Below are positions 18,132-27,840 of a stretch of 64,000 nucleotides of DNA, in pieces. Position 1 is the first letter of the stretch, and the number at the start of each line of letters is the position of its first letter. The notes beneath the pieces were generated by a model. The model did not search any database, was not told where the DNA came from, and saw only the letters and a list, made by a program, of their open reading frames with translations. The DNA comes from Eremococcus coleocola DSM 15696 (GTDB lineage: Bacteria > Bacillota > Bacilli > Lactobacillales > Aerococcaceae): positions 1 to 64,000 of the forward strand of contig NZ_AUAT01000001.1 of the NCBI RefSeq assembly GCF_000428865.1, in the 5' to 3' direction. The position numbers were made by a program, and so were the translations under genes.

Positions 18132-19646
18132 CTAATCCTCACGACATAGGTCCGCATAATATGCAGCTGCTTTGACAGCCTTCTGCCAACCTTGATACAA
18201 TTTTTGCCCCTGAATTTGATCCATATGGGGTTGAAAGACTTGTCCTTGTCCTAGAAGAGCTTTTAATTGGTCTAAACTTTGCCAATAATTGGTGGCAAGG
18301 CCCGCTAAATACGCAGCTCCTAGTGCAGTCGTTTCAACCTCTTGGGCTTGGACTAATTCTTTTCCTAAAATATCCGCTTGAAATTGAAGGAGATAATGGT
18401 TACTTGCCGCACCCCCATCCACCCGGACTTGTTTAATTTCCATTTTGGCATCGGCTTCCATGGTATCAACCACATCTTTTACTTGATAAGCAATAGCTTG
18501 CAGGGTGGCTTTAGCTAAATCGGCCTTATTGGTTCCCCGACTAAGACCTAAAATCATGCCTCTCACATCAGGATTCCAATATGGGGCGCCCAATCCAGTG
18601 AAGGCGGGTACCATATAAATTGGGGTTTCCTGGTCGGATGCATCCATAGCTAGCGCTTCGCTTTCAGATGCTTTTGAAAATAAGTTTAAGCCATCCCTTA
18701 ACCATTGTATGGCAGAACCAGCCACAAAAATAGACCCTTCCAAAGCATAAGTCACTTGGTCACCTAATACGTAAGCTACGGTTGAAAGCAATTGATGATC
18801 AGATAGACGGATTTCTTGGCCAGTATTCATGATTATGAAGGCTCCCGTTCCATATGTCGATTTCACCATTCCCTTTTCAAAGGCTAACTGCCCAAACAAA
18901 GCCGCTTGTTGATCACCAATCATAGCTGCAATCGGAACCTGATGGTCATGGAAATGATAGGATTGGGCATGGGCATAAATTTCTGAGTTAGATTTTAATT
19001 GAGGTAGAATTTTTTTTGGAATATTTAATAAGTGTAAAATTTCGTCATCCCAGTCTAGGGTCTTTAAATTTAACAACATGGTTCTCGAAGCATTGGTATA
19101 ATCGGTCATATGCACCTGACCATTGGATAACTTCCATAAAAGCCAGGTATCAATCGTCCCAAAGAGTAAGTCTCCTGCTTCAGCTCGCGCTTGGGCACCT
19201 GGAACATGATCTAATATCCAGCGGATTTTAGTCGCTGAAAAATATGCATCAGGGATCAATCCTGTCCGTTCCTGAATAAATGAGCCATACCCTTTGTCTA
19301 GTAAATCATCCGAGATTGCTGAAGTTTGACGCGATTGCCAAACAATCGCATTATAAATGGGCTGTCCTGTCTTTTGGTCCCAAATAAGACTTGTTTCCCT
19401 TTGATTAGTGATGCCAATTGCATGGATTTGTTGTGGATCTAATTGACCATTAATTAAGGCACCTGACATGACTTTTTGCACATTGTTCCATATTTCTTGT
19501 GGATCATGTTCCACCCAACCAGCTTGCGGATAATATTGCTTAAATTCTGCTTGGTCACTGGCAATAATCTGGCCTACTTGGTTGACAATAATGGCGCGTG
19601 AAGAAGTAGTACCTTGGTCAATGGCCATAATATATTTTTCATACAT
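18132..19646 (-). CDS. glpK: Glycerol kinase
   Basis: GlpK phosphorylates glycerol to glycerol 3-phosphate. The FGGY-kinase marks are [12 protein letters not shown] (about 8-19), the QRETSLIWD block, [12 protein letters not shown], and [12 protein letters not shown]. The length of 504 residues is normal. Neither glpF nor glpO/glpD is adjacent, so it stands alone here, whereas many lactic acid bacteria keep glpK-glpO-glpF together. Confidence 0.97.
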   Translation of the reverse strand: MYEKYIMAIDQGTTSSRAIIVNQVGQIIASDQAEFKQYYPQAGWVEHDPQEIWNNVQKVMSGALINGQLDPQQIHAIGITNQRETSLIWDQKTGQPIYNAIVWQSRQTSAISDDLLDKGYGSFIQERTGLIPDAYFSATKIRWILDHVPGAQARAEAGDLLFGTIDTWLLWKLSNGQVHMTDYTNASRTMLLNLKTLDWDDEILHLLNIPKKILPQLKSNSEIYAHAQSYHFHDHQVPIAAMIGDQQAALFGQLAFEKGMVKSTYGTGAFIIMNTGQEIRLSDHQLLSTVAYVLGDQVTYALEGSIFVAGSAIQWLRDGLNLFSKASESEALAMDASDQETPIYMVPAFTGLGAPYWNPDVRGMILGLSRGTNKADLAKATLQAIAYQVKDVVDTMEADAKMEIKQVRVDGGAASNHYLLQFQADILGKELVQAQEVETTALGAAYLAGLATNYWQSLDQLKALLGQGQVFQPHMDQIQGQKLYQGWQKAVKAAAYYADLCRED

Positions 19647-19744
19647 ATATATCTAACCGCCTTTAATTTATACTTGTTTGAACTAAGACTCATTATCTAA
19701 AAGTTAATGGTTTTAGCCTCATGGCTCTCTAAGTTTAAGCATAA

Positions 19745-19830
19745 AATAAAAAATCTGATAACAATGCTCCCCTAGCTATACTTTAGTTAATTTAACTAGA
19801 GTTTAACAAGGTCTTGGCATATTATCAGAA
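19745..19830 (-). terminator. Terminator after the small LPXTG gene
   Basis: TCTGATAA (19754-19761) and TTATCAGA (19822-19829) pair, with GC(A)AT pairs continuing the stem inside. On the minus strand six T follow. The loop is long and holds a further AGTTAA/TTAACT pair. It ends the transcript of the 44-residue gene. Confidence 0.6.
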
Positions 19831-19855
19831 ATTTTAATTAAAACACAAACGTGGT

Positions 19856-19990
19856 TTATTTTTTATTTTTACGAGAAGAAATAATTAAGAAAATTCCAGC
19901 TAAAACCACTAAGACACCAATAATCCAATAAATTAAATTAGAGCCTTCACCAGTCATTGGTAATAATCCTTGACTATACAAAAATTCCAT
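19856..19990 (-). CDS. 44-residue protein made almost only of an LPXTG sorting signal
   Basis: The product opens MEFLYSQGL, goes straight into LPMTGE (10-15), then has one hydrophobic segment (about 19-38) and ends SSRKNKK. That is a complete sortase sorting signal with no export signal peptide and almost no cargo. A GAGGTG site lies 5 bases before the ATG, a possible promoter is upstream, and a terminator follows. So it looks like an intact small gene rather than a random fragment. Function is unknown; the single hydrophobic segment might itself direct membrane insertion. It could instead be a shortened remnant of a surface protein. Confidence 0.75.
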   Translation of the reverse strand: MEFLYSQGLLPMTGEGSNLIYWIIGVLVVLAGIFLIISSRKNKK

Positions 19991-20018
19991 AGGGCACCTC
20001 TTTCTTTTTATATATTCT

Positions 20019-20047
20019 ATTATACACGTTTATACACGTTGCTAACA
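20019..20047 (-). promoter_or_regulatory. Possible promoter of the small LPXTG gene, with a 10-bp tandem repeat
   Basis: On the minus strand TATAAT (20019-20024) lies 17 bases after TGTTAG (20042-20047), a poor -35. The spacer is built from an exact tandem duplication of TATACACGTT (20021-20030 and 20031-20040), which could be a regulator site or a slippage product. Confidence 0.4.
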
Positions 20048-20071
20048 GGAATACCAAGGCAGTCTATTAAT

Positions 20072-21904
20072 TTATTTATCATCATCCATTTTTAAAACTG
20101 CCATAAAAGCTTCTTGCGGGATTTCAACTGAACCAACAGCCTTCATCCGTTTTTTACCTTCTTTTTGTTTCTCTAAAAGTTTCTTACGACGGGAGACATC
20201 CCCACCATATAACTTAGCGGTAACATCCTTTCGATAGGCTTTAATTGTTGTTCTAGCAATAATTTTTTGACCGATGGCAGCTTGAACTGGCACTTCGAAC
20301 ATCTGACGTGGAATAATCTCTTTTAATTTAGCGGCAATCGCTTTACCACGTTCATAAGCAAAATCCTTATGAACAATAATTGAAAAGGCATCAACAATCT
20401 CACCATTTAATAAAATATCTAATTTCACTAAATTTGATTCCTGATAACCGATCAATTCATAATCTAAGGAGGCATAACCTTTGGTATTTGACTTTAAGGA
20501 ATCAAAGAAATCAAAGATAATTTCAGCCATAGGTAATTCATAAACGACGTTAACCCGAAACTCATCTAAATAGTCCATAGTGATAAATTTGCCCCGTTTA
20601 CGCTCACATAAGTCCATCACAGCTCCCACATAATCACTTGGTACCATAATCTGAGCTTTCACGTAAGGTTCCAGTATTTTATCAATTTCGGTATTATCCG
20701 GCATTTCAGATGGGTTATCGATTCTCACTTCTTCCCCATCAGTCTTAATAATCCGGTAAATAACAGATGGAGCGGTCATAATTAAGCTAATATTAAATTC
20801 ACGTTCGAGACGTTCTTGGATTACATCCATATGAAGCAAGCCTAAGAAGCCGGTTCGGAAACCAAACCCTAGTGCTTGAGAGGTTTCAGCTTCAAATTGT
20901 AGGGCCGCATCATTCAGTTGTAATTTTTCCAAGGAATCACGGAGATCGTTAAAATCTCCGGAGTCAACTGGATACAAACCTGCATAAACCATCGGATTCA
21001 TCTTCCGATAACCTTCTAAGGCTTGGTCCGTCGGATTGGAAGCGAGAGTAATAGTATCCCCAACCCGGGTATCTTGGATAGTTTTAATGCTAGCTGTTAG
21101 GTAGCCGACATCCCCTACCATCAGATAATCTCGTTGCACTGGATGGGGAGAAAATACCCCTACCTCGTTTACTTCAAAGGTTTTACCGTTGGACATTAAT
21201 TTAATAGTATCCCCCGGTTTCACCAAACCATCTATCACCCGAATATTTAAAACAACCCCCCGATAAGGGTCATAGGCTGAATCGAAAATCAGGGCTTTAA
21301 GTGGGGCCTCTAAGTCTCCGGTAGGTTGGGGAACTTTTTGCACGATTTGTTCAAGGATTTCTTCAATCCCAATTCCCGCCTTAGCAGAGGCAAAAACCGC
21401 CTCTGAAGCATCGATACCTATCACGTCTTCAATTTCTACTTGGACACGTTCTGGGTCAGCAGCAGGTAAATCAATTTTATTAATCACGGGTAAAATCTCA
21501 AGATCATTATCAATCGCTAAATATACATTGGCTAAGGTTTGAGCTTCAATGCCTTGGGCCGCATCAACGACTAAGATAGCCCCCTCACAGGCCGCCAAAG
21601 ACCGGGATACCTCATAGGAAAAATCGACATGGCCAGGTGTATCAATTAAGTGGAAAATATACTCTTGACCATCCTTAGCATTATATGTTAATTCAACCGC
21701 GTTTAACTTAATCGTAATGCCACGTTCCCGTTCCAAGTCCATTGAATCTAATAATTGATTTTGCATGTCTCGCTCAGCCACCGTCTCAGTTTGTTGTAGA
21801 ATGCGGTCGGCTAAGGTTGATTTACCATGATCTATATGAGCCACAATAGAGAAATTGCGGATTTTTTTCTGTCTTGCTTTTAAGTCTTGCATATCTATCT
21901 TCAT
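20072..21904 (-). CDS. lepA: Elongation factor 4 (LepA)
   Basis: LepA is a ribosome-bound GTPase that aids translation under stress and 30S assembly. It shows AHIDHGKST (G1), DTPGHVDF (G3), NKIDLP (G4), the EF-G-like middle domains, and the LepA-specific C-terminal domain with [17 protein letters not shown]. At 610 residues it is full length. It is a single-gene unit, with a promoter-like pair upstream (21950-21979). Confidence 0.98.
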   Translation of the reverse strand: MKIDMQDLKARQKKIRNFSIVAHIDHGKSTLADRILQQTETVAERDMQNQLLDSMDLERERGITIKLNAVELTYNAKDGQEYIFHLIDTPGHVDFSYEVSRSLAACEGAILVVDAAQGIEAQTLANVYLAIDNDLEILPVINKIDLPAADPERVQVEIEDVIGIDASEAVFASAKAGIGIEEILEQIVQKVPQPTGDLEAPLKALIFDSAYDPYRGVVLNIRVIDGLVKPGDTIKLMSNGKTFEVNEVGVFSPHPVQRDYLMVGDVGYLTASIKTIQDTRVGDTITLASNPTDQALEGYRKMNPMVYAGLYPVDSGDFNDLRDSLEKLQLNDAALQFEAETSQALGFGFRTGFLGLLHMDVIQERLEREFNISLIMTAPSVIYRIIKTDGEEVRIDNPSEMPDNTEIDKILEPYVKAQIMVPSDYVGAVMDLCERKRGKFITMDYLDEFRVNVVYELPMAEIIFDFFDSLKSNTKGYASLDYELIGYQESNLVKLDILLNGEIVDAFSIIVHKDFAYERGKAIAAKLKEIIPRQMFEVPVQAAIGQKIIARTTIKAYRKDVTAKLYGGDVSRRKKLLEKQKEGKKRMKAVGSVEIPQEAFMAVLKMDDDK

Positions 21905-21949
21905 ACTTATTCTCGCTTTCTCAGGAAAATCTTTAGTATATACTAATCT

Positions 21950-21979
21950 ATCATAACAAATTTATAGCTAAGTCTACAA
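21950..21979 (-). promoter_or_regulatory. Probable lepA promoter
   Basis: On the minus strand TTGTAG (21974-21979) and TATGAT (21950-21955) are 18 bases apart, 45 bases before the lepA ATG. Confidence 0.5.
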
Positions 21980-22063
21980 TCTTTTCTTACGATATCGATT
22001 GATTAAATCATCAGACCAAGCAGAGTTAACTAAATTATTGAGAAACCGTGTTAAACTTTTTAT

Positions 22064-22077
22064 AAAGTAATTACTTT
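22064..22077. promoter_or_regulatory. Perfect 14-bp palindrome upstream of coaBC
   Basis: AAAGTAATTACTTT is an exact palindrome about 90 bases before the coaBC start, ahead of an extended -10-like TGTTAAAAT near 22130-22137. It may be a repressor or activator site, but no regulator can be named from the sequence. Confidence 0.4.
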
Positions 22078-22164
22078 AACTTAAAGTCAATTAAATGAGA
22101 GAAATTTTAAGAAGACATATGTTAAAATAAGGATAAGAATAAGAAATTAAAAAGGAGAATCTCC

Positions 22165-23385
22165 GTGCAATTAACCAATAAAAAAATCCTCTTAGCAGTG
22201 ACAGGTGGAATCGCTGCTTATAAGGCTCCCGCCATTGTTTCTTTATTACGTAAACAAGGTGCCCAAGTCAAAGTCATTATGACCCAAGCAGCGCAAGAAT
22301 TTGTCACGCCACTCACCTTTCAAACTATATCAGGAAACTATGTTTATCAAGATCTTTTTGATAAAAAACCAGCTAGTCCTTTAGTAGAACACATTGAACT
22401 AGCAAAATGGGCGGATGTCTTTGTCGTTGCCCCTGCCACTGCCAATACCATTGCCAAATTTGCCTTAGGGATCGCAGATGATTTATTAACCTCAGTTTAC
22501 TTAGCTCATCGCAGCCCTCTGATTATTGTTCCAGCAATGAATACCTTTATGCTAAACCATCCTGCCACCCAAGAAAATATACAAACATTAAGGAAACGCG
22601 GACACCAGGTTCTTGACACCCAAGATGATCTTTTAGCTTGTCAGGACAAGGGGGCTGGCAAAATGCTTGAACCTGAAGATATCGTCGATGCTATTGACAC
22701 CTGTCTACGACCTAAAGACTTAATCGGTAAACGCTTTACGATTACAGCTGGTCCAACCCAAGAGGCAATCGATCCGGTCCGTTATTTATCCAATTATTCA
22801 TCAGGTAAAATGGGTTATGCCTTAGCTAATCAAGCAAAAAAACGGGGGGCCCAGGTCACTTTAATCTCAGGCCCCAGCCACTTACCCCGACCTAAAGTCG
22901 ATCAATTTATCGAAATTAAATCAACCCTCGACCTCTTCGACGCAGTTGAAAAGAACTTTGACCAAATTGACTGTCTGATTAAAGCGGCCGCTCCAGCCGA
23001 TTTCCGCCCTGCCCAAATAGCCAATCAAAAAATAAAAAAAATTGGCCAAGGCGCTGGTTTAAACCTTGAATTAGTCAAAAATCCTGATGTTGCGCTCCAC
23101 TTTGGCCAATTAAAGCAAGACCAAATAATTGTTGGTTTTGCTGCAGAATCACAAAATGAACTAGAAAATGGTCGCAAAAAACTAGAGTCTAAAAATTTTG
23201 ACTTGATCGTCATTAATAATATCAAGCGAGCTGATGCAGGCTTCCAAACTGATAATAATGCCGTCACTCTACTCGACCAAAGTCAAGCAGCTGAAGAACT
23301 TCCTTTGATGTCTAAAGAAGATTTAGCCAATATTATTTTAGACCGCGTCAGTGACATGTTCATAACTAAAGCAAATACTAAATAG
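22165..23385 (+). CDS. coaBC: Bifunctional phosphopantothenoylcysteine decarboxylase / synthase
   Basis: CoaBC joins cysteine to 4'-phosphopantothenate and decarboxylates the product, two steps of coenzyme A synthesis. The CoaC half shows AVTGGIAAYK, the active-site His76 in EHIELAKWAD, PAMN (123-126) and the Cys of LACQDKGAGKM (about 159). The CoaB half begins near 190 with FTITAGPTQEAIDPVRYLSNYSSGKMG-type sequence. Start is GTG with GGAG 7 bases upstream; the site sits in a tiny GGAGAATCTCC stem. coaX and a PanT-like gene lie next to it in convergent orientation. Confidence 0.96.
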   Translation: MQLTNKKILLAVTGGIAAYKAPAIVSLLRKQGAQVKVIMTQAAQEFVTPLTFQTISGNYVYQDLFDKKPASPLVEHIELAKWADVFVVAPATANTIAKFALGIADDLLTSVYLAHRSPLIIVPAMNTFMLNHPATQENIQTLRKRGHQVLDTQDDLLACQDKGAGKMLEPEDIVDAIDTCLRPKDLIGKRFTITAGPTQEAIDPVRYLSNYSSGKMGYALANQAKKRGAQVTLISGPSHLPRPKVDQFIEIKSTLDLFDAVEKNFDQIDCLIKAAAPADFRPAQIANQKIKKIGQGAGLNLELVKNPDVALHFGQLKQDQIIVGFAAESQNELENGRKKLESKNFDLIVINNIKRADAGFQTDNNAVTLLDQSQAAEELPLMSKEDLANIILDRVSDMFITKANTK

Positions 23386-23397
23386 GTAATTTAAAAA

Positions 23398-23431
23398 AGG
23401 ACTGAGCTTTTTCTGCTTAGTCCTGATTTTT
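23398..23431 (+). terminator. Terminator after coaBC
   Basis: AGGACTGAGC (23398-23407) pairs with GCTTAGTCCT (23415-23424) with one G-U, and is followed by GATTTTTA. Confidence 0.9.
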
Positions 23432-23530
23432 ACAATAATTTATATACGATTATTGCCTCATTCGATTTTATCTAAATTCTCTTTCAATCTCGTTTTAGTA
23501 AACTCAATATTTGCTAGAAAGATAATTAGT

Positions 23531-24307
23531 CTATGCTATATTTCGCTGATAGATTAAACATAATCCTTCTAAAGTCAATAAAGGATTTATCTCAATCGGA
23601 TAATCTGACAGGTTAGCGATTAACTCAGCATAATTACCTGTTGCAACTAAATTGGTTTGATCTATAGATAGGTCCATTTCCTTTACAATTGCTTTGATGA
23701 TATAATCAACCATTCCAATATATCCATTAACAAGCCCAGATTGCATTGCTTGAACTGTATTTTTACCAATTAGATGACGTGGGTGCTTAATTTCTATCTT
23801 AGGTAATTTTGAAGTTGAGGCCACCAGACTATCAGCAGTAATTTTAATTCCTGGACTGATTAAGCCGCCAACGTAATCTCCTTTAACATCTATGACATCA
23901 AAAGTAAAAGCAGTCCCCATATCCATAACAATTGCTGGTGTACCGTAATTTTCTTTGACTGCCACAGCATTAACTATTCGATCTGCTCCTACTTCTTTAG
24001 GATCATCATAACGAATGTTCAATCCTGTTTTAACCCCCGCGCCAACAATCATAGGGGATTGCTTAAAAAATTTTTTACAAACAATCGGCATAGTATCCAT
24101 AATATTAGGGACCACGGAAGATAAAATAATAGCACTTACTTGATCAACTTCCACAGCTTCACTAGCTAATAATTGTGTAAATAAAAGGCCATATTCATCC
24201 ACTGTCTTATTTGGATCCATTGAAACACACCAATGGTGAATTAAACTTAGATCTTGGTAAAGCCCTAAATCAATATTTGAATTGCCAATATTAATCGCTA
24301 ATAACAT
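23531..24307 (-). CDS. coaX: Type III pantothenate kinase
   Basis: CoaX makes the first committed step of coenzyme A synthesis and needs a monovalent cation. Marks are the N-terminal AINIGNSNIDLGLY phosphate loop, GADRIVNAVAVKENYG, and DMGTAFTFDV, the family's D-x-GTA box with a Phe where Thr is common. The 258-residue length is normal. The ATG lies 22 bases after the PanT-like gene, so uptake and phosphorylation of pantothenate are likely made from one message. Confidence 0.95.
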   Translation of the reverse strand: MLLAINIGNSNIDLGLYQDLSLIHHWCVSMDPNKTVDEYGLLFTQLLASEAVEVDQVSAIILSSVVPNIMDTMPIVCKKFFKQSPMIVGAGVKTGLNIRYDDPKEVGADRIVNAVAVKENYGTPAIVMDMGTAFTFDVIDVKGDYVGGLISPGIKITADSLVASTSKLPKIEIKHPRHLIGKNTVQAMQSGLVNGYIGMVDYIIKAIVKEMDLSIDQTNLVATGNYAELIANLSDYPIEINPLLTLEGLCLIYQRNIA

Positions 24308-24329
24308 AGATCAACCCTTCTCTTTAATT

Positions 24330-25091
24330 CTATTTTCTTCCTAGGGCTTTGGTAATTGCCATCACTAAAATAATCGCGATAATACATTCAGGAATACCAT
24401 TCACAATTCCGATTCCTAGAATCGTTTTACCAGCATTGGCTGGATCCACTCCCATAAGTGATACATATCGTTCACCATAAAAGAGATAGACACCACCCAA
24501 AAACCCTACGGTATTCGTTAAGGTGCCGACTATCGCAGCGATGACTTTATCTAAAGAAGCCTGGTAAGAATCGGCAAGTTTTGAAAATTCTAAGAGGGCC
24601 ATAGCCGCCACCAGGATAAACAAACCACTATTTACCCAAATAGACATAGTATTCCCCGCTTGAATTGCTGTAAAAATTCCATGGCCTAGATAGCCTAAAA
24701 TTGCTAGCCAAAAAATAGATAGAGCAATCTTAGCTTTCTTAAGTCCAACATGATTTAAATAACTATAAACATAGTAAGGAAAAATCCCAATAAGAATACG
24801 CGGTAGAACTGATACTAAGGGGTTAAGGACCACAAATGAGAAAGGAGTCGGATTTAAGATACCCTTCATCATTGAAAATACTCCAAAAATCAAACCAACT
24901 AATGAACCAACAGCTGGGCCAAAAAGGATTGACGAAGTGATAACTGGAATATGCATGGTGGTCGCACCTGTCACTCCAATTGGAATGAAACCTAAGGGAG
25001 TTGACCCCAAAACAATCGTTAACGCCCCCATAATTCCAACAATAGCAATTTTATGGGCATCAAATCTACGCATTAAAACTTTATTATTCAT
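24330..25091 (-). CDS. panT: ECF transporter S component, probably for pantothenate (PanT)
   Basis: The 253-residue protein has about six hydrophobic segments and the S-component start KIAIVGIMGALTIVLG, followed by LGFIPIG and a GPAVGSLVGLIFG loop. S components bind a vitamin and use a shared ECF energising module. Its position directly before coaX, with coaBC close by, makes pantothenate the likely substrate; that is inference from context. GGAGG lies before the ATG, preceded by a short hairpin (25107-25126). No dedicated ATPase is adjacent. Confidence 0.8.
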   Translation of the reverse strand: MNNKVLMRRFDAHKIAIVGIMGALTIVLGSTPLGFIPIGVTGATTMHIPVITSSILFGPAVGSLVGLIFGVFSMMKGILNPTPFSFVVLNPLVSVLPRILIGIFPYYVYSYLNHVGLKKAKIALSIFWLAILGYLGHGIFTAIQAGNTMSIWVNSGLFILVAAMALLEFSKLADSYQASLDKVIAAIVGTLTNTVGFLGGVYLFYGERYVSLMGVDPANAGKTILGIGIVNGIPECIIAIILVMAITKALGRK

Positions 25092-25106
25092 TTTTTTACC
25101 TCCGAT

Positions 25107-25126
25107 CCAGTTCCAAAGGATACTGG
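25107..25126 (-). promoter_or_regulatory. Hairpin just ahead of the panT ribosome binding site
   Basis: CCAGT-A-TCC on the minus strand pairs with GGAACTGG around a UUU loop: eight pairs with one bulged A. It ends 3 bases before the GGAGG site, so it could affect translation. It matches no riboswitch class I can recognise. Confidence 0.45.
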
Positions 25127-25202
25127 TCTATTTTGTTATCGATATTGTTTCGTTGTTAACCATTTCTCAGTCCTAGTCCTATGATCTAGGCTGATGAATA
25201 GA

Positions 25203-26162
25203 TTAAGGTTTAAAAATATTTTGATATGCCGGAAAGTTTTGATAGGCATCTGCCGCATACACAGCATTCATAATAGCTTTCTCCATTGCCTCAATAGCCA
25301 TCACGCCTACAAGATTTAAATCTGCCATTACTTCTTGAGTGGCTAAAGCAAAAATGGTATCGCCGTCAGAAGAAGTATGCACGGGTGCAATCGTTCTAGC
25401 AAAGGCATTATGGGTCATTTCAGCTAGTTTATTGGTTTGTTCCTTATCAAAACGTGCATTGGTAGCAATACAAGCAATCGTCGTATTAGTAATCGCATTT
25501 TCCATGTGAAATTGTCGTAACAAATCGCTTGTTTTAAGAAAATGTTTCTTTTGACGGTCATAGACGCCAGCTATCTGTTCATCCTGGTTTCTGTCAAATA
25601 CATCTCCCATGGCATTTAAAACCACCAAGGCTCCAACTACTAAGGACCCCAACTTAACCGAAGCTGACCCAAGTCCCGTTTTCATAATATAATTTGGTCC
25701 TAATATTTTACCAACAGAAGCTCCTGTACCTGCGCCGATGTTTCCTTGGAGCGATTCATTGACCTTTGCATTTTTTGCAGCCAAATAACCCATATGATAA
25801 TCAGGACGAATTCGACTAGAGCCTAATCCCAGATCAAAAATAACCGCTGAAGACACGATAGGAACTTTAATGACTGGCGTTTGATAGCCCACCCCCTCCT
25901 CTTCTAAATATTTCATCACACCGCCAGCAGCATCTAAACCGAAGGCTGAACCTCCGGCAAGCACAATCGCATGTACTTGGTTAACCGTCTTTTTCTGACC
26001 AAATAGGTCAGTTTCTCTTGTTCCCGGCGCAGATCCCCGAACGTCTACACCGCCAACTGCACCTTTTTTTGCTAAAATAACACTACAACCTGTCATGGCT
26101 TCATAGTTCTGAGCATGACCTACTTCTATACCTGGCACATCCGTAATATAACCTTGATACAC
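25203..26162 (-). CDS. P1 family peptidase (DmpA/BapA-like, S58)
   Basis: The protein is an Ntn-type hydrolase that should cut itself into two chains. Marks are ITDVPGIEVGHAQ near the N-terminus, GGVDVRGSAPGTRETDLF (about 37-54), and NTTIACIATNARF (226-238), where a Thr would be the freed nucleophile (Ser in DmpA). SSDGDTIFALAT follows near the end. Known members remove N-terminal residues, and BapA-type members release beta-amino acids. It lies 111 bases before panT-coaX. A role in freeing beta-alanine-type compounds is only a thought from context. Confidence 0.88.
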   Translation of the reverse strand: MYQGYITDVPGIEVGHAQNYEAMTGCSVILAKKGAVGGVDVRGSAPGTRETDLFGQKKTVNQVHAIVLAGGSAFGLDAAGGVMKYLEEEGVGYQTPVIKVPIVSSAVIFDLGLGSSRIRPDYHMGYLAAKNAKVNESLQGNIGAGTGASVGKILGPNYIMKTGLGSASVKLGSLVVGALVVLNAMGDVFDRNQDEQIAGVYDRQKKHFLKTSDLLRQFHMENAITNTTIACIATNARFDKEQTNKLAEMTHNAFARTIAPVHTSSDGDTIFALATQEVMADLNLVGVMAIEAMEKAIMNAVYAADAYQNFPAYQNIFKP

Positions 26163-26422
26163 GATAATATCCCCCTTAGTTTACAATAAAATTTTAATAA
26201 TACAAGTCTTTTTGGAAAGCGATTTATATATTATTGATATTTACTTTTTAAAGAATATAGACTAGCTAAGTATAGCATGCTTACGCGGAATAAATCATAC
26301 CAAGTCTTATTTTTAATTAATTTTCTTAGAGTATTACAAACTAGCTATTAATGTGGAAAAGGAGTAAGATAACTTTTACATACAGTTTTTATGCTTTATT
26401 TATTAATTAACGAAAGGAAATT

Positions 26423-27763
26423 ATGGAACATAAAGAATATTATAAAACCGCCCTACAAATGGCCTGGCCCTCGGTACTTGAGTCCTTCTTCATCTCTCTA
26501 GCCGCTATGATTGATACGATGATGGTGGGGTCACTCGGTTCATATGCCATCGCTGCCGTGGGCTTAACTACTCAACCAAAGTTAATTGGATTCACTGCAT
26601 TTATAGCAATATCAATCGCAGTTTCTGCGCTTGTTGCCCGTCGTCGGGGGCAAGATGATAAATATGGGGCGAATGAGGTCTTATTAACCGCACTCATTAT
26701 AGCTCTGAGTTTGTGTATTTTAATTAGCTTTGCCATGGTCTTTTTTGCAGATACAATTATGCATCTTGCTGGATCCAATCAAGATACCCATACCGCATCG
26801 GTTCAATATTTTACCATTATTATGGCTGGCTTAATATTTAACGTGACCGCCATGGTCATTAATGCAGCCCAAAGGGGATCTGGTAATACCAGAATTGCCT
26901 TCACCACAAATTTGACCTCTTCTATTATTAATATCATTTTTAACTATCTATTAATAAATGGAAATTTAGGGTTTCCGGCCTTAGGCCTAAGAGGAGCAGC
27001 CTTTGCAACGGTCTTCGGGTCTTTTATTGCTATGTTGATGAGCATTCGTTCATTATTCAAAAAACAAAGTCTAGTTCAAATTCCTTATATTATAAAGGAA
27101 AAAGTTCGCATGCATAAGAGCACGGCTGCCTCTATTTTTAATCTAGGCTCAAATATGTTTGTAGAGAACCTTTTTATGCGGGTGGGCTTCCTAGCAACCG
27201 CATTAACTTCAGCAAAATTAGGTACAGATTCTTTTGCGATTTATAATGCCGGTATGAATATTTTATCTCTAGGATTTTCATTTGGGGATGGGATGCAAGT
27301 AGCCGCAGTCGCCCTAGCCGGCCGTGCGCTTGGACAAAAGCGCCCGGATATCGCCGTATTATACGGCCAGGTTTGCCAACGAATCGGACTCATTATTTCA
27401 ATTGGACTTTCTGCTTTTCTCCTCTTCTATGGTGATAATGTCATGGAAATCTACTTTGACAACCCAGAAATAATAGGTGAAGCCACCATGGTAACCCAGT
27501 TTATTATGGTCATTGTCCTTTTACAAATTTCCCAAATTATCTTTGGCGGATGTTTACGGTCTGGTGGGGATGTGCGTTATACTTTAATGGCCGGGATTAT
27601 TTCAGTCACAATCATTCGCACCAGCATGACTCTCCTTTTAGTTAATGTCTTTTTACTAGGTCAAATGGGTATCTGGCTGGGTGTTTTATCTGATCAACTT
27701 TCCCGTTTTGTTCTTCTACGTCATCGCTTCAAACAAGGTAAATGGACTCAAATTGAAATATAG
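26423..27763 (+). CDS. MATE family efflux transporter
   Basis: The 446 residues form about twelve membrane segments in two homologous halves. The N-terminus has AWPSVLESFFISLAAMIDTMMVGSLG, a MATE hallmark, and QRGSGNTRIA recalls the conserved loop of the first half; LRSGGDVRY is its match in the second. MATE pumps export drugs or metabolites against sodium or protons. GAAAGGAAATT precedes the ATG. It is a single plus-strand gene between its own terminator and the divergent P1 peptidase. Confidence 0.93.
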   Translation: MEHKEYYKTALQMAWPSVLESFFISLAAMIDTMMVGSLGSYAIAAVGLTTQPKLIGFTAFIAISIAVSALVARRRGQDDKYGANEVLLTALIIALSLCILISFAMVFFADTIMHLAGSNQDTHTASVQYFTIIMAGLIFNVTAMVINAAQRGSGNTRIAFTTNLTSSIINIIFNYLLINGNLGFPALGLRGAAFATVFGSFIAMLMSIRSLFKKQSLVQIPYIIKEKVRMHKSTAASIFNLGSNMFVENLFMRVGFLATALTSAKLGTDSFAIYNAGMNILSLGFSFGDGMQVAAVALAGRALGQKRPDIAVLYGQVCQRIGLIISIGLSAFLLFYGDNVMEIYFDNPEIIGEATMVTQFIMVIVLLQISQIIFGGCLRSGGDVRYTLMAGIISVTIIRTSMTLLLVNVFLLGQMGIWLGVLSDQLSRFVLLRHRFKQGKWTQIEI

Positions 27764-27774
27764 CAAATATTACT

Positions 27775-27822
27775 AAAACACTCGTCATCTTTCCATACAG
27801 GAAGATAACAAGTGTTTTTAAT
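27775..27822. terminator. Bidirectional terminator between MATE and YitT genes
   Basis: AAAACACT pairs with AGTGTTTT, and ATCTTTC pairs with GAAGAT inside. A-rich and T-rich flanks serve both converging genes. Confidence 0.85.
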
Positions 27823-27840
27823 TTATAGAAAAATTAAAGA

